A stretch of DNA of 64,000 bases, taken from contig CAKUDG010000018.1 of assembly GCA_934644965.1 (NCBI GenBank), positions 5,470 through 69,469 on the forward strand. Direction: 5' to 3'. This DNA comes from an uncultured Victivallales bacterium (GTDB lineage Bacteria > Verrucomicrobiota > Lentisphaeria > Victivallales > UBA1829). Positions 52,572-61,874 of the stretch are shown here, one piece after another (positions within the stretch are counted from its first letter, which is position 1; every line of letters begins with the position of its first letter). The position numbers and the translations under genes are program-made. Under the pieces are notes generated by a model, which saw nothing but the letters and a program-made list of their open reading frames with translations, had not been told where the DNA came from and ran no database searches.

Positions 52572-53122
52572 TTGTCAAAAGAATTTGTCTTGCACTCGGG
52601 GTTCTCTGCTCAGCCTGTCTTCTGATGGGGTCGAGCACCTGCAATCCGGAGGAGGCCTGGGAAATGATGCTGGATCCGGAGGCCGCTGAAAAAATGATGG
52701 CGGAACCGGAATATGTGGTGACGGTTCATCAGATCGTCAAATATCCCAGGGCCGAAATGCTGGAAAAGGCGATCCCATCCTATTTCGGAGATTCCGTCAT
52801 TGTCAATCAGAATTATTATATTTCCTCCAAGGAAATTGAGAAAATCGAACTTCTTGAGCGGAAAACGGATCCCGGCTTTTATGACTTGAAACTGACTTTC
52901 ACTTCCCGGGGACAGAAAATGTGGATTGGTCTTTCCGTCAACAACCGGAGAAACCAGCTCGCTTTTGTGATCGACGGCATGCATTACAGAAATTTCGAGC
53001 CGAGATTGATTCTGGATGACGAGGACCTGACTGTCATTGTGGACGGCCCCTTTGATGTCGCTACAGCCAATGCACTCCAGAAAAATTCCGAATCCAATTT
53101 CAAAAAGCTCAATAAGCGTTGA
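52568..53122 (+). CDS. Small exported protein of unknown function
   Basis: 184 residues. An N-terminal signal-like segment (residues 4-22) is followed by SSTCNPEEAW, which resembles but does not match a lipobox, so lipoprotein status is uncertain. The mature part has mixed helix and strand: a VTVHQIVKYPRAEMLEKAIPSYFG opening and an LKLTFTSRGQKMWIGLSVNNRRNQLAFVIDG stretch. I recognise no family. ATGA overlap with the NtrC-like gene suggests the two act together. Confidence 0.7.
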   Translation: MIVKRICLALGVLCSACLLMGSSTCNPEEAWEMMLDPEAAEKMMAEPEYVVTVHQIVKYPRAEMLEKAIPSYFGDSVIVNQNYYISSKEIEKIELLERKTDPGFYDLKLTFTSRGQKMWIGLSVNNRRNQLAFVIDGMHYRNFEPRLILDDEDLTVIVDGPFDVATANALQKNSESNFKKLNKR

Positions 53123-53860
53123 TCTGAGGCTTCTCTTTTTCCGGTTTCCCGGTTCACATCATCCCCCCTGATCCTCCTTAACTGCACTCCCTTTCTGGGA
53201 TGCGTTTTTCTCTGCATTTCGATGACTTTAAAATACTTGTGGCATTGGGAAGAGGGATGGACGGCAAAACAAGACGGAGGGAGAAAATGTGAGACTGCCA
53301 GAGAAAGGAGAAATCTCATGCAGATAAAAAAACACATTTTCCCCTCTGCAGAAATTTTCTTCCGAAGTGCCGGATGATGCCCTTTTTTCAGCTTCCGGAA
53401 TCCCGGGGGAAAGAAAAGACAGGGGAAAAAAGGGAAAGAAGAAGAGAAAAATGCTCTCGGGAATTTTCCTTTACCCTCAATCGGACGCTTGATTCGGGGG
53501 AAGACCTTCTGAAAAAAGCAGGGAAATGGAAGAGAGAAGAGGGAATCCTGAGAGAGGGGAGAAAAACGTGTATTGTCTTTCTCCTGTTCACAGAGCGGTA
53601 TTTCCGCCTCTAAAGCGGACGGCAGAGCCGAATTGACTTCTCTCAAAACCGTCTCTCCGTCCGGGCTGTATACAGAGAGAATCGGCGGAAGAATGAGTTT
53701 TTTCTTTTTTTCTCTGTATTCGGACTTGAAAAGAAGATGTTCCGGCCTATATTACTCCTTCGATTTTCAAGGGAAGAGGCACAACCTCCGTTCCTGCGAA
53801 TGACAGGGAAAAACAACGCCGGAATGGATCGGCTTTTCAAGAATTCAGGAGTAGAAGAAA
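53123..53860. other. Intergenic region upstream of rpmB
   Basis: About 740 bases. Nothing convincing apart from the rpmB promoter. A 19-codon frame at 53319 has a good ribosome site (AAAGGAG) but no other support. Confidence 0.5.
53726..53753 (+). promoter_or_regulatory. Promoter of rpmB
   Basis: TTGAAA at 53726-53731, 16-base spacer, TATATT at 53748-53753. Confidence 0.7.
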
Positions 53861-54091
53861 ATGAGCAATGTCTGCGATATCTGCGGGAAGAAGAAATTTT
53901 ACGGTTCGACCATTATCCGGAAAGGTCTCGCCAAGAAAAAAGGCGGGATCGGGATGCATGTGGTGAAGGTTTCTCCAAGGACGTTTGAACCGAATATACA
54001 GTCTGTCCGTGTCAAGGAAAACGGAATCGTTGTCCGGAAGAAAGTCTGTGTGGCGTGCATCCGCAGCGGTAAAGTGCAGAAGGCCTGCTGA
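53861..54091 (+). CDS. rpmB: 50S ribosomal protein L28
   Basis: 76 residues. SNVCDICGKKKFYG at the start and VCVACIRSGKVQKA at the end give the two CxxC pairs of the zinc-binding L28 form; FEPNIQSVRVKENG is the central family segment. It is part of the large subunit. TAGAAG precedes the ATG. It has its own promoter and terminator. Confidence 0.95.
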   Translation: MSNVCDICGKKKFYGSTIIRKGLAKKKGGIGMHVVKVSPRTFEPNIQSVRVKENGIVVRKKVCVACIRSGKVQKAC

Positions 54092-54132
54092 AGACAACAG
54101 GACAAGTGCTTCCGGGACTGGAAAGCCTGGAT

Positions 54133-54177
54133 AGCCGGAGTTGATTCTGCCTGATGCGGAGGACTCCGGCTTTTTTT
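54133..54177 (+). terminator. Terminator of rpmB
   Basis: AGCCGGAGT pairs with ACTCCGGCT, loop of about 21 bases, followed by seven T. Confidence 0.85.
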
Positions 54178-54270
54178 GTCTTTTGCAGAACGGCAGGGAC
54201 AGGGAGAGGTCCCGGCTGTGTCTGATGAAGAATTCAACCATTACCATTCATATTTAGGAAGGATTGCAAG

Positions 54271-55029
54271 ATGAAGAAAGGGAAGAAGATCGCTTGGATT
54301 CTCGGGATTGTTGCCGTTGTACTGGTCCTGCTTATTGCGGGAGGGCTTTTTTTCCTTGACAAACTGGTGAAGACGGGTGTGGAGACAATCGGGCCGAAAC
54401 TTGCAGGCGTGAGCATGACAGTCGGATCTTTGGATATTTCCCTGCTCAGTGGGAAAGTGGATCTTGAGGAATTCGTTATCGGGAATCCGGAAGGGTATAC
54501 AACGCCTCATGCAATCAAAGTGGGGAAAGTGCTGGTGCAGATTGAGCCTCTCTCCGTTCTGGAGGACAAGATCGTGATCCGCGAACTGACTGTGGACGGA
54601 GTCGATGTGAATTTTGAAACTTCCCTTGTCGCCAGCAATCTGAATGACATCCTCAATAATCTGAACCGATTCTCCTCCGACGGGAAAAATACTGAAGATG
54701 CCAAAGAACCTGCTGATGATGATGCTGCGGAAGCCAGCCAGAAGAAACTTCAAATCGACAAGATCGCTCTGAACAACAATACGGTTTCAATTGTCATCAA
54801 GGGATCTGGTGCGGGCGCGCCGATTCCTCTTCCTCCGATCAATCTGGAGAATCTCGGGCAGGGACCGGAGGGAACGGGCATTGTGGATGTTTCCGAACAG
54901 ATCCTTGCAAAACTCCTGACCTCCATTGCGGACGCCGGAAAAGGAATTGATGTCAAACTGCCGGAAATTCAGCTTCCTGAAATCAAACTGCCTGAAATGA
55001 AACTCCCGGAGAGTTTGAATCCTTTCTGA
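54271..55029 (+). CDS. AsmA-like membrane-anchored envelope protein with C-terminal LPE repeats
   Basis: 252 residues. One N-terminal membrane segment (about 8-30). VGSLDISLLSGKVDLEEFVIGNPEGY and VLVQIEPLSVLEDKIVIRELTVDGVDVNFE resemble the N-terminal repeat of AsmA/TamB-type proteins, which extend across the periplasm and move lipids. An acidic linker (about 135-152) follows. The tail has four LPE units: LPEIQLPEIKLPEMKLPE. It is much shorter than AsmA, so perhaps a partner or a scaffold. Two terminators follow. Confidence 0.7.
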   Translation: MKKGKKIAWILGIVAVVLVLLIAGGLFFLDKLVKTGVETIGPKLAGVSMTVGSLDISLLSGKVDLEEFVIGNPEGYTTPHAIKVGKVLVQIEPLSVLEDKIVIRELTVDGVDVNFETSLVASNLNDILNNLNRFSSDGKNTEDAKEPADDDAAEASQKKLQIDKIALNNNTVSIVIKGSGAGAPIPLPPINLENLGQGPEGTGIVDVSEQILAKLLTSIADAGKGIDVKLPEIQLPEIKLPEMKLPESLNPF

Positions 55030-55058
55030 TTCTTTTTATTTTTCTTCAGAAAAACAGC

Positions 55059-55100
55059 GGGAAGGAATCGGAGATTTTTTTTCTATTCCTTCCCTTTTTT
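55059..55100 (+). terminator. Terminator of the AsmA-like gene
   Basis: GGGAAGGAAT and ATTCCTTCCC, perfect 10-base stem, followed by TTTTTT. Confidence 0.85.
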
Positions 55101-55160
55101 GCAGAATGTGTTTCTGCTTCGTTTTTTCTGCAACGGATTTTTGAAGCATGATTTCAAAAT

Positions 55161-55193
55161 CCTCTTCCTCAGAAATCCGGAAGAGGGTTTTTC
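55161..55193. terminator. Second terminator, possibly for the sigma factor gene as well
   Basis: CCTCTTCC, 10-base loop, GGAAGAGG, then GTTTTTCTTTT on the plus strand. On the minus strand the T-run is shorter. Confidence 0.65.
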
Positions 55194-55408
55194 TTTTCTC
55201 CCGCTGAAAAGAGACTCTTTTTCTAGCGAGATTGTTTTTTCGTATAGGAGTTTGTTCATTCAGAAGAAAGAGAAATTCCGGGCATAGTGCAGACAGAAAA
55301 GGAGGGCGGGGGAGGGGAAAAAGAATTCGGGCTTGGAATCCGGAGGAAGTGGAAAGCGGCTCCTGCGGGAGTGAATCACATTTTCTCTTTTCCCGGATGA
55401 TGATTTTT

Positions 55409-56977
55409 TCAGGAGAAGTAATCCTGGAAATAGACCATCAAAGCCGGATCGCGCAATTTTTTGATGGCTTTGTATTCAAGCTGGCGGATGCGCTCTCTTG
55501 TGAGATTGAAGATCTTGCTGACTTCCACAAGAGTCATGGGCTGATTCCCAGAAAGGCCAAAACGCAGTTTGATGATCTGCTGTTCTCTTTCCGTCAAGGT
55601 GTCGAGAGCGGTTTTGAGACGGGAACACATCATTTTGAATGCGAGTTTTTTTGCTGGGTCCGCAGATTCGCCTTCGGAGATGAGATTTTCAAGGAATGCT
55701 CCGTCGCTGTTGGACAGCGGGGCCTGAAGAGAGATGGCCTGACATGCCATTTTCTTGATGGCGCTGACTCTTTCCCTGGGCATCTGGAGGATGGAAGCCA
55801 GTTCTTCATCGGAGGGATCGCATCCGTTGAGAAGGATGTAGTTCTGCTCCGCACGATTGATTTTTGAAATGGCCTGGAGCATGTGGGAAGGCAGACGGAT
55901 CACCCTCGACTGACTGGCAACCGCCTTTGAAATGGACTGCTTGATCCACCATGTGGCATAGGTGGAGAATTTATGCCCCAGACGGTAATCGAATTTTTCC
56001 GTGGCATGGATCAGACCGAGATTTCCTTCCTGAATCAGATCTCCGGTCTGGACGCTGCTGTTGCGGTAATGCCTCACGAGGCTGACGACAAGGCGGAGAT
56101 TGGCGATCAGAATTCTGTTCTGATATTCTTCAATGGACTGGAAACATTTTTCCAAAGCGCGCATGGTCGTTTTGAATTCTTCGATGTCCATCAGAAGCTT
56201 AGCCTCGACTTCCTCTTTTTTTCCGGGGAGGACTTTTTCGGCAAGACTTGAGTGCCCCTCATGGATTTCCAAACTCATCAGGAAAATCTGAGCCACCTTG
56301 TACCATTCTCTCAGGAGGTTGCTGTGCATGGGATAGCGCATGAGGAGTCCGATCCCTTTTTCCCTTTCCTTTCTGAGTTCGTCACTGTTCCCGGCGAGGA
56401 AATGTCCTTTGAGCCGTTCATAGGTGCCTGCGATCATTTCTCCCCAGGGACGGGCATGCGAGAAAAGAAAAGCCGTCTGGTTCATATTTCTGATTTCAGG
56501 GGGAAGTGCGGACTGGCGGAAGACATCGTCCATGTTTTCCTCTGAACAGGTCTCCAGGATCTTGATATGTTCCTGAAAAACGAAGCCGAAACGGTAGAGA
56601 AGACGGCGGATTTCATCACGGGATTCTTCAATTTTTTCCCAGACAGCAAATTCATCTTCCTGGGTCATCGGTTCGCTGTCATTGAGATGCCTGTAATAGA
56701 TTTTAAGCGAATCGGTTTCTTCTGCATTGTTGTCTGTTTTTGCGGCGGAAGAGGAGGAGGAAGAGGTCTGTTTTGGAAGGGACGCATTGTTTACGGAGGA
56801 GGGTTCCCCTGCCTTCCCCCGGGAAGGAGAAGGTGCCATCCCGCCATTTTTTTTTGTATTGCCGACTGCGGAATGAGTGCGGAGAGACCGCTGTTTCCCG
56901 GAGGTGTGAAGATCTTTCTCAATCTCCGTATTATTATGCAGTCCGTTTGAATTTTCTTTTTTTCTGCAGGCGGCCAT
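55409..56977 (-). CDS. Sigma-70 family RNA polymerase sigma factor
   Basis: 522 residues. Low-complexity N-terminus (about 1-85), region 1.2 near DSLKIYYRHLNDSEPMT, a nonconserved spacer of roughly 170 residues, region 2 (NLRLVVSLVRHYRNSSVQTGDLIQEGNLGL, KFSTYATWWIKQSIS), SRVIRLPSHM of region 3, and region 4 (LTEREQQIIKLRFGL, LTRERIRQLEYKAIKKLR). The long spacer resembles primary sigma factors, while RVIRLPSHM is closer to group 2. So it is either the housekeeping factor or a close paralogue. Its -10-recognition helix may relate to the TATATT boxes seen throughout. Confidence 0.88.
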   Translation of the reverse strand: MAACRKKENSNGLHNNTEIEKDLHTSGKQRSLRTHSAVGNTKKNGGMAPSPSRGKAGEPSSVNNASLPKQTSSSSSSAAKTDNNAEETDSLKIYYRHLNDSEPMTQEDEFAVWEKIEESRDEIRRLLYRFGFVFQEHIKILETCSEENMDDVFRQSALPPEIRNMNQTAFLFSHARPWGEMIAGTYERLKGHFLAGNSDELRKEREKGIGLLMRYPMHSNLLREWYKVAQIFLMSLEIHEGHSSLAEKVLPGKKEEVEAKLLMDIEEFKTTMRALEKCFQSIEEYQNRILIANLRLVVSLVRHYRNSSVQTGDLIQEGNLGLIHATEKFDYRLGHKFSTYATWWIKQSISKAVASQSRVIRLPSHMLQAISKINRAEQNYILLNGCDPSDEELASILQMPRERVSAIKKMACQAISLQAPLSNSDGAFLENLISEGESADPAKKLAFKMMCSRLKTALDTLTEREQQIIKLRFGLSGNQPMTLVEVSKIFNLTRERIRQLEYKAIKKLRDPALMVYFQDYFS

Positions 56978-57108
56978 ATCCGTTTTTCATCCCGGAGCTG
57001 AGTTCTGGATATTGAATGCACTGATAATCTATCCGCAGATCAGTCCAATTCAAGATTCCGGCGGGGTGAGTTCCCGATAAAAAGACGGAAAAAATCCTTC
57101 CTGCGTGA

Positions 57109-57136
57109 TTGACAAAATTCTGAACTGCGCTATATT
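57109..57136 (+). promoter_or_regulatory. Promoter of tRNA-Ala
   Basis: TTGACA at 57109-57114, 16-base spacer, TATATT at 57131-57136, 18 bases before the tRNA. Confidence 0.8.
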
Positions 57137-57154
57137 AATCAAACCAAATCAAAC

Positions 57155-57231
57155 GGGGCAGTAGCTCAGTTGGCTAGAGCGATACGTTCGCATCGTATAG
57201 GTCGTGAGTTCGAATCTCATCTGCTCCACCA
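57155..57231 (+). tRNA. tRNA-Ala (anticodon CGC)
   Basis: Acceptor arms GGGGCAG/CTGCTCC, D-arm GCTCAGTTGGCTAGAGC, anticodon stem ATACG/CGTAT around TTCGCAT (anticodon CGC), T-arm GTGAG-TTCGAAT-CTCAT, encoded CCA. It reads GCG. Confidence 0.95.
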
Positions 57232-57900
57232 GAAATCCCGCCCTTTTGAGCAATCGAAAGGGCTTTTTTGTACTCAAATAGCCAATTCTATACCCATTTG
57301 ACCGTTTTTTTAACTCCCCACAAATTTCACAACACAACGAAACCTTGAATCTCTGCATTGTCCCTCTTTTTTCCCTCTTTGTGTTTTTCCGATATGATCT
57401 GCCGATCCATTCTCTCGGGGAACTAGAGAGTGCCTGCTTTTCGATTGGAGAAGCAAAGACCAGGCAGGAAAAACACATAAAAAAAACGACCTCCAGATTC
57501 CGGACTTTGAAAAACGGAATTCCCCGATTGCAAAAAAATATCTTGTAACTGATTTCATGATAAAGAAGACAGTCAAAATGTATGCAGTCGACAGGGGAAA
57601 TATGTTCGGCTCTGATTTTTTTACATTATGCCGCTCAATTTTTTTTCTACGAATATGAATAGCATTCAGTTTTCTCTTTGGAATATATGCAGTATTCTTT
57701 TGGGAAAAGAATGAAACGGGATTTTTTTCAAAAACAGCAGAAAATACGGAATACCGGAATCCCCGCGAAGAATGGAAGATTGCCTCGGGAGCTCGAAGGC
57801 AGGCAAGTCATAAAGAATCAAGGCACCCCTCCTATTTCGAGAATTATGGCGTCTTTCAGATCTTATTTTGTCTTAGAATATCCATCCAACCTGCTGAAAA
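57232..57900. other. AT-rich stretch after tRNA-Ala
   Basis: About 670 bases, AT-rich compared with the rest of the window, with no clear gene. A frame at 57678-57908 (plus) lacks a ribosome site and family features. Contains the tRNA terminator. Confidence 0.5.
57240..57269 (+). terminator. Terminator of tRNA-Ala
   Basis: GCCCTTT, 10-base loop, AAAGGGC, then TTTTTT. Confidence 0.85.
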
Positions 57901-58179
57901 TTATTTAAAAAGCATGATTTTCTTAGAACCGAATGGAATCCAATATGCCACAGAATACCAGCCATTGTTTTCAAGATAATAAACAATGATCAACCCTTTT
58001 GCATTATATTTATATGTAATCCAGATATCTTCATAATGAACGTCTTCCAATTTAGAGTCGCTCAATTTTGCAATATCATTCTTTTTTTCGTGAATTCCCA
58101 GTATCAATAAAGAAACAAGTAATGGGAAAAACACCAAACAAATAAATGTTATCATGACATATAACATTCTGTTTTTCAT
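57901..58179 (-). CDS. Small membrane protein of unknown function
   Basis: 92 residues. A hydrophobic segment spans about residues 5-28 (MLYVMITFICLVFFPLLVSLLI), followed by a charged stretch (HEKKNDIAKLSDSK) and a Tyr-rich end (ITYKYNAKGLIIVYYLENNGWYSVAYW). The pattern of a single anchor and small exported domain is plausible for a real protein. It is AT-rich and lies in the island behind tRNA-Ala. The start could also be the ATG at 58167. No family recognised. Confidence 0.5.
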   Translation of the reverse strand: MKNRMLYVMITFICLVFFPLLVSLLILGIHEKKNDIAKLSDSKLEDVHYEDIWITYKYNAKGLIIVYYLENNGWYSVAYWIPFGSKKIMLFK

Positions 58180-58596
58180 GACAGATGTATCTCCAGTATT
58201 CCGGACAGGTTCTGCTAAGGAATTGTTGTAAGGGGCCTTGATTTACTGTATTTCCCAGATAACCGATTGCAAGTTCTGAAAGAACAGATTTTGTCCGGAA
58301 TCTGTTGTTGCCGAATCGAATGAATCTTTTTGGAGTTTTGAAAATTCACCGAATGCCGGACACCGGAAGGGAACTCAAGCGGAAATGAAAAATCTTTTCC
58401 TCTGATGCGTTATAAGCAGGTCCATCCGCTTTGTGTCAGGAGAACGCTCAGGAGATTCTTCACCGGGCGCAAGTCGCGATTCATCTTTGGAAACACGGCG
58501 CAATGATTGCCGCAGGAGACAGAAAGGAATGGAATTTTCCCCTCCTCGGAGAGAAAAATGCGGGGTGACGCACAGCCCCCTTTCTGCTATACGCCA
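58180..58596. other. Intergenic region, right flank of the AT-rich island
   Basis: About 420 bases, returning to GC-rich near 58430. Nothing recognised. Confidence 0.5.
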
Positions 58597-59964
58597 TCAT
58601 TTCCCATTGAGGAGGATCAGATACAGAATCAGAACGGCGGCGGATAGCCAGAGGAACCAGTTGAGTTCACGGAATTTCCCGCAACAGGTTTTGAGGAAGG
58701 GGTAGAGGATGATCCCGATGGAGAGTCCACCGATGATGCTGTTGCTGAAGGGAATGCCTGCGAAAATGAGAAAGGCCGGAATTCCTTCCGTGCAGTCATC
58801 CCATCGAATCTCTGAAATGGAGTGAATCATCATGGCGCCCACTACGACAAGCGCGCCGGAGGTGACCGGCGGATATCCCGCTACCGCTGTAATGACCGGG
58901 GTGAAGAACATTGCCAGCAGAAAACACATCCCGATTACAATGGCTGTGAGACCGGTCCTCCCGCCGGCTTCAACACCCGCCGCACTCTCGAGATAGGATG
59001 TGACCGTGCTCTGTCCGCAGAGCGCCCCGGCGACGGTCGCGGAGGCATCGGCTGCAAAGACCCTCTCAATCCGTTCGATTTCGTTGTTTTCATTCAAAAG
59101 CTTTGCACTTGTCGCAACACCGAGGACCGTTCCCATCGTGTCGAACATGTCCATGAAGAAACACAGAAAAATCAGGGGCAGCAGTTCCAGTATGTGACGC
59201 CATACCGTGACAATGTCCGCTTTAAAAACTATCGGCATCGGATTGGCTGGAAGTCCGACAATCCCATGAAACGAAATCCTGCCGCACAGAAACGCTGTCA
59301 GTGCGGAAAAGAGAATCCCGATCAGAATGCTGCCGCGGACCCTGAAATGCTGCAGAACTGCAATCGTGAGCACCCCGGTGAAAAAAATCAGCGAAGGCGG
59401 ATCCGTTACCGCGGTCTTCAGCGTCATCTGACTGTCTTCCACGGCGATGATGCCGCCGTTTTTGAGTCCGACCATCGCGATGAAAAGTCCAATCCCCGCC
59501 ACAATGGCGTTCTTCAGCGAAGGACTCAGCGAACGGAGCATCATTTGCCGCAGTTTCGTGAACGAGGTGATCAGAAAAAGAAGTCCCGAAATCAGAATCA
59601 CCCCCATCGCCGTCTGCCAGACAAGAGGATCTCCTGCCTTCCCACCAGTGACTGCAGCGCAGGCACTCATGACGCTGAACATGACAAAAAAATTCGTCCC
59701 CATTCCCGGTGCGAGTCCGATCGGATAGTTCGACAAAATTCCCATCAGAATGCTCCCCAGGGCGGAGGCAATGCAGGTCGTCGTGACAAGTGCTCCGAAC
59801 GGCATTCCCGTCTCGGTCCCCGTCATCTGTCCGGAAAAGAGTGCGGGCTGAATGCAGATGATGTACGCCATTGCCGCAAATGTGGAGAGCCCCGCAAGCA
59901 TTTCCGTTTTGAAGGTGCTGCCGTGAGAAGTATAGTGAAAATAACGGTCAAGAATGGAATTCAT
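58597..59964 (-). CDS. NCS2/AzgA-family purine permease
   Basis: 455 residues from the ATG at 59964; an upstream in-frame start at 60105 adds 47 residues unlike the family, whose members begin as here (RYFHYTSHGSTFKTEMLAGLSTFAAMAYI). About 12-13 hydrophobic segments. LAPGMGTNFF, MDMFDTMGTVLGV, and GQSTVTSYLESAAGVEAGGRTGLTA are the substrate-site segments of the adenine/guanine/hypoxanthine permeases. It likely imports a purine base with protons. Stand-alone gene. Confidence 0.9.
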   Translation of the reverse strand: MNSILDRYFHYTSHGSTFKTEMLAGLSTFAAMAYIICIQPALFSGQMTGTETGMPFGALVTTTCIASALGSILMGILSNYPIGLAPGMGTNFFVMFSVMSACAAVTGGKAGDPLVWQTAMGVILISGLLFLITSFTKLRQMMLRSLSPSLKNAIVAGIGLFIAMVGLKNGGIIAVEDSQMTLKTAVTDPPSLIFFTGVLTIAVLQHFRVRGSILIGILFSALTAFLCGRISFHGIVGLPANPMPIVFKADIVTVWRHILELLPLIFLCFFMDMFDTMGTVLGVATSAKLLNENNEIERIERVFAADASATVAGALCGQSTVTSYLESAAGVEAGGRTGLTAIVIGMCFLLAMFFTPVITAVAGYPPVTSGALVVVGAMMIHSISEIRWDDCTEGIPAFLIFAGIPFSNSIIGGLSIGIILYPFLKTCCGKFRELNWFLWLSAAVLILYLILLNGK

Positions 59965-60113
59965 ATTCTGTGTGCCGGATGTCGAGACTGCCGGAAAAGG
60001 GAAACAGATGTGGCGCCCCCCTCCCGGAAAGTCCGGAATATTTGTTTTTCCCGCATCGGAAAGCGATCCTGCTCCACATTTTTTTAACTTCAGGTGATTC
60101 CGCATAAAAAGAT

Positions 60114-60141
60114 ACTATAACGTCTCTGCGTAAAAAAACAA
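60114..60141 (-). promoter_or_regulatory. Putative promoter of the purine permease gene
   Basis: On the minus strand TTGTTT (60141-60136), 16 bases, TATAGT (60119-60114). Confidence 0.45.
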
Positions 60142-60550
60142 TTCCCAGGATGTGATTTCCCCGCAATATGGACTCAGATCCGCGGCTCCTGAGTGAAACT
60201 GAACCCGGTGTCTGGAATCCGGGGAAAGATCTCGGCGGATATATCCGCCCCGTGTATTTTTTTTCTGCACTTTGCTTGAGCGCACGGAAAGAGTACAGCA
60301 AGAGGGAGAAGTGAGAAAGATGGAAAAAAAAGAAAATCTGTAAAAGGTGGAAAGGTGAAAGGATGGAAATGGATGACGGAGTGGAAAAAAAGAAGAGTGG
60401 ACTGGAGGACGGGAAGCCGGAAAGAAAACCTGCCGCATTGCGTTTTCCATTTCTCGTTTTCTCCGGGATGTATCGGGATTTTTGTGAGAAGAGGGGGGGG
60501 GCACAGAGTCCTTTGCTCCGATCCCTTTTCAGATGATTCCTGATGTTTTT

Positions 60551-60579
60551 TTGACTCCGGACAAAGACGGGAGTATATT
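60551..60579 (+). promoter_or_regulatory. Promoter of the GT9 glycosyltransferase gene
   Basis: TTGACT at 60551-60556, 17-base spacer, TATATT at 60574-60579. Confidence 0.7.
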
Positions 60580-60698
60580 TTTATAAAGCGGAATTTCCTT
60601 TCAGACAGATGGGCCGGGGAAGAAAGCGTTTCGCTGTTCCCTGTTCCGGCAGAGTCGGATGTTTTTTTTCCCCTGAATAAAAGAGGTTTGATGAGAAG

Positions 60699-61874
60699 AT
60701 GAGTACTTCTGTTGCAAAACAGAAAATCAAGTGTTTTTTGAGGATGATGGGCGGGTCGGTACTGCGGATCTTCAGGAGAAGAGTTCTCCTGCCTGAAAAA
60801 CCGCAGCGGTTGCTGGTCCTTTCCATCCATTATCTGGGAGATTCCTTCTGGGTCCTGCAGGCGGTCCATTTTCTGAAAAAGCGTTTCCCGGAAACGGAAA
60901 TCCATCTGATGCTTCGCCGGGAGTTCGGTGAACTCTTTTATGGGGTTCTGCCGCCTGAACGGATTCACGTCGTCACGGCGATGATTAGTGACAGAAAACG
61001 GGAAAAAGTGTCCTGGCGTGCCATCTTCCGTGCCCTCCGGGAATATCGTACTCGATTCGACTGTGTCTTGGATCTCTCCGGAAACCGTTATTCCGCCATC
61101 GCTTCCTTCCTTCTGCGTCCCCGCTGCTCCTGCGGATTTTCCGGAGATGAGTTCGGATTCCTTTACGACATTCGTTTGCCGGATGAGGAAAGCGCATCCT
61201 TCCCGCTTCAATTCCGGCCCCTCCTGGCAGCCCGCGCTCTCTGCGGTACCACACTGCGAACGGAAGAAGAAAAAGGGAAGAAAATAGGGCATATCCCGGC
61301 ATCTGGATCAGAATCTGGATCTGGATCAGAACCGGATTCCGATTCCGAAGCGGATTTTTCCCTTCCGGATCGGATGCAGCCTCCGATTCTGCGAAATCCT
61401 CTGGAAGAAATTCTCCGGAAATATGGAATCCCTTCCTCTCATCTGGCTCTCCTGATGCCGGGTGCAGGATGGAAAGCAAAGGAATGGGGGGATGAAAATT
61501 TCACGGAAACAGCGAGACTTTTGAAGGCTTCCGGTTTTCACGTTTATATCCTCGGATCTCAGACAGAGGAAGCACGCTGTGTGAAAATCGCCTCCGATTC
61601 CGGAACGGATGTTTTGACCGGGCTTCCTCTCGGAGAACTCTTTTCACTGCTCTCCGGAGCGGAACTCTTTGTCGGAAACGACTCCGGGCCGGGGCATATT
61701 TCGGCATCCTTCCATCATGCCTTGTGCATATCTCTTTTTACAGGGGCAACGCCGGTGTATCATGCTCCGGTGGGGGCAAATGTCGTTGCCCTGGACGAAT
61801 CGGAGGCTCCCGTTTCGCCTGAAGACGTCCTTACCGTCGTCCGGACGCGACTTTTTCATAAACCCCAAGCGTGA
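60699..61874 (+). CDS. GT9 (heptosyltransferase-type) glycosyltransferase
   Basis: 391 residues. LLVLSIHYLGDSFWVLQAVHFLKKRFPETEIHL is the N-terminal GT-B domain of family 9; the C-terminal domain has LLMPGAGWKAKEWGDENF, VYILGSQTEEARCVKI and VGNDSGPGHISASFHH, the ADP-heptose binding segment. It most likely adds heptose or a similar sugar to the LPS core. An acidic Ser/Asp/Glu-Pro linker (about 200-220) separates the domains and looks like a recent low-complexity insertion. The 3' end overlaps the convergent gene by 44 bases. Confidence 0.85.
   Translation: MSTSVAKQKIKCFLRMMGGSVLRIFRRRVLLPEKPQRLLVLSIHYLGDSFWVLQAVHFLKKRFPETEIHLMLRREFGELFYGVLPPERIHVVTAMISDRKREKVSWRAIFRALREYRTRFDCVLDLSGNRYSAIASFLLRPRCSCGFSGDEFGFLYDIRLPDEESASFPLQFRPLLAARALCGTTLRTEEEKGKKIGHIPASGSESGSGSEPDSDSEADFSLPDRMQPPILRNPLEEILRKYGIPSSHLALLMPGAGWKAKEWGDENFTETARLLKASGFHVYILGSQTEEARCVKIASDSGTDVLTGLPLGELFSLLSGAELFVGNDSGPGHISASFHHALCISLFTGATPVYHAPVGANVVALDESEAPVSPEDVLTVVRTRLFHKPQA

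Larger units (their letters stand above)
55030..55408. other. Intergenic region with two terminators
   Basis: About 380 bases between convergent genes. Two terminator hairpins (listed separately); nothing else seen. Confidence 0.6.
59965..60698. other. Intergenic region between divergent permease and glycosyltransferase genes
   Basis: About 730 bases, with a promoter for each flanking gene. No other feature recognised. Confidence 0.55.

Noticed and set aside
57149..57478. 109-codon minus-strand frame ending in a sequence often annotated as protein
   Set aside because: It is the antisense of tRNA-Ala, a common false ORF.
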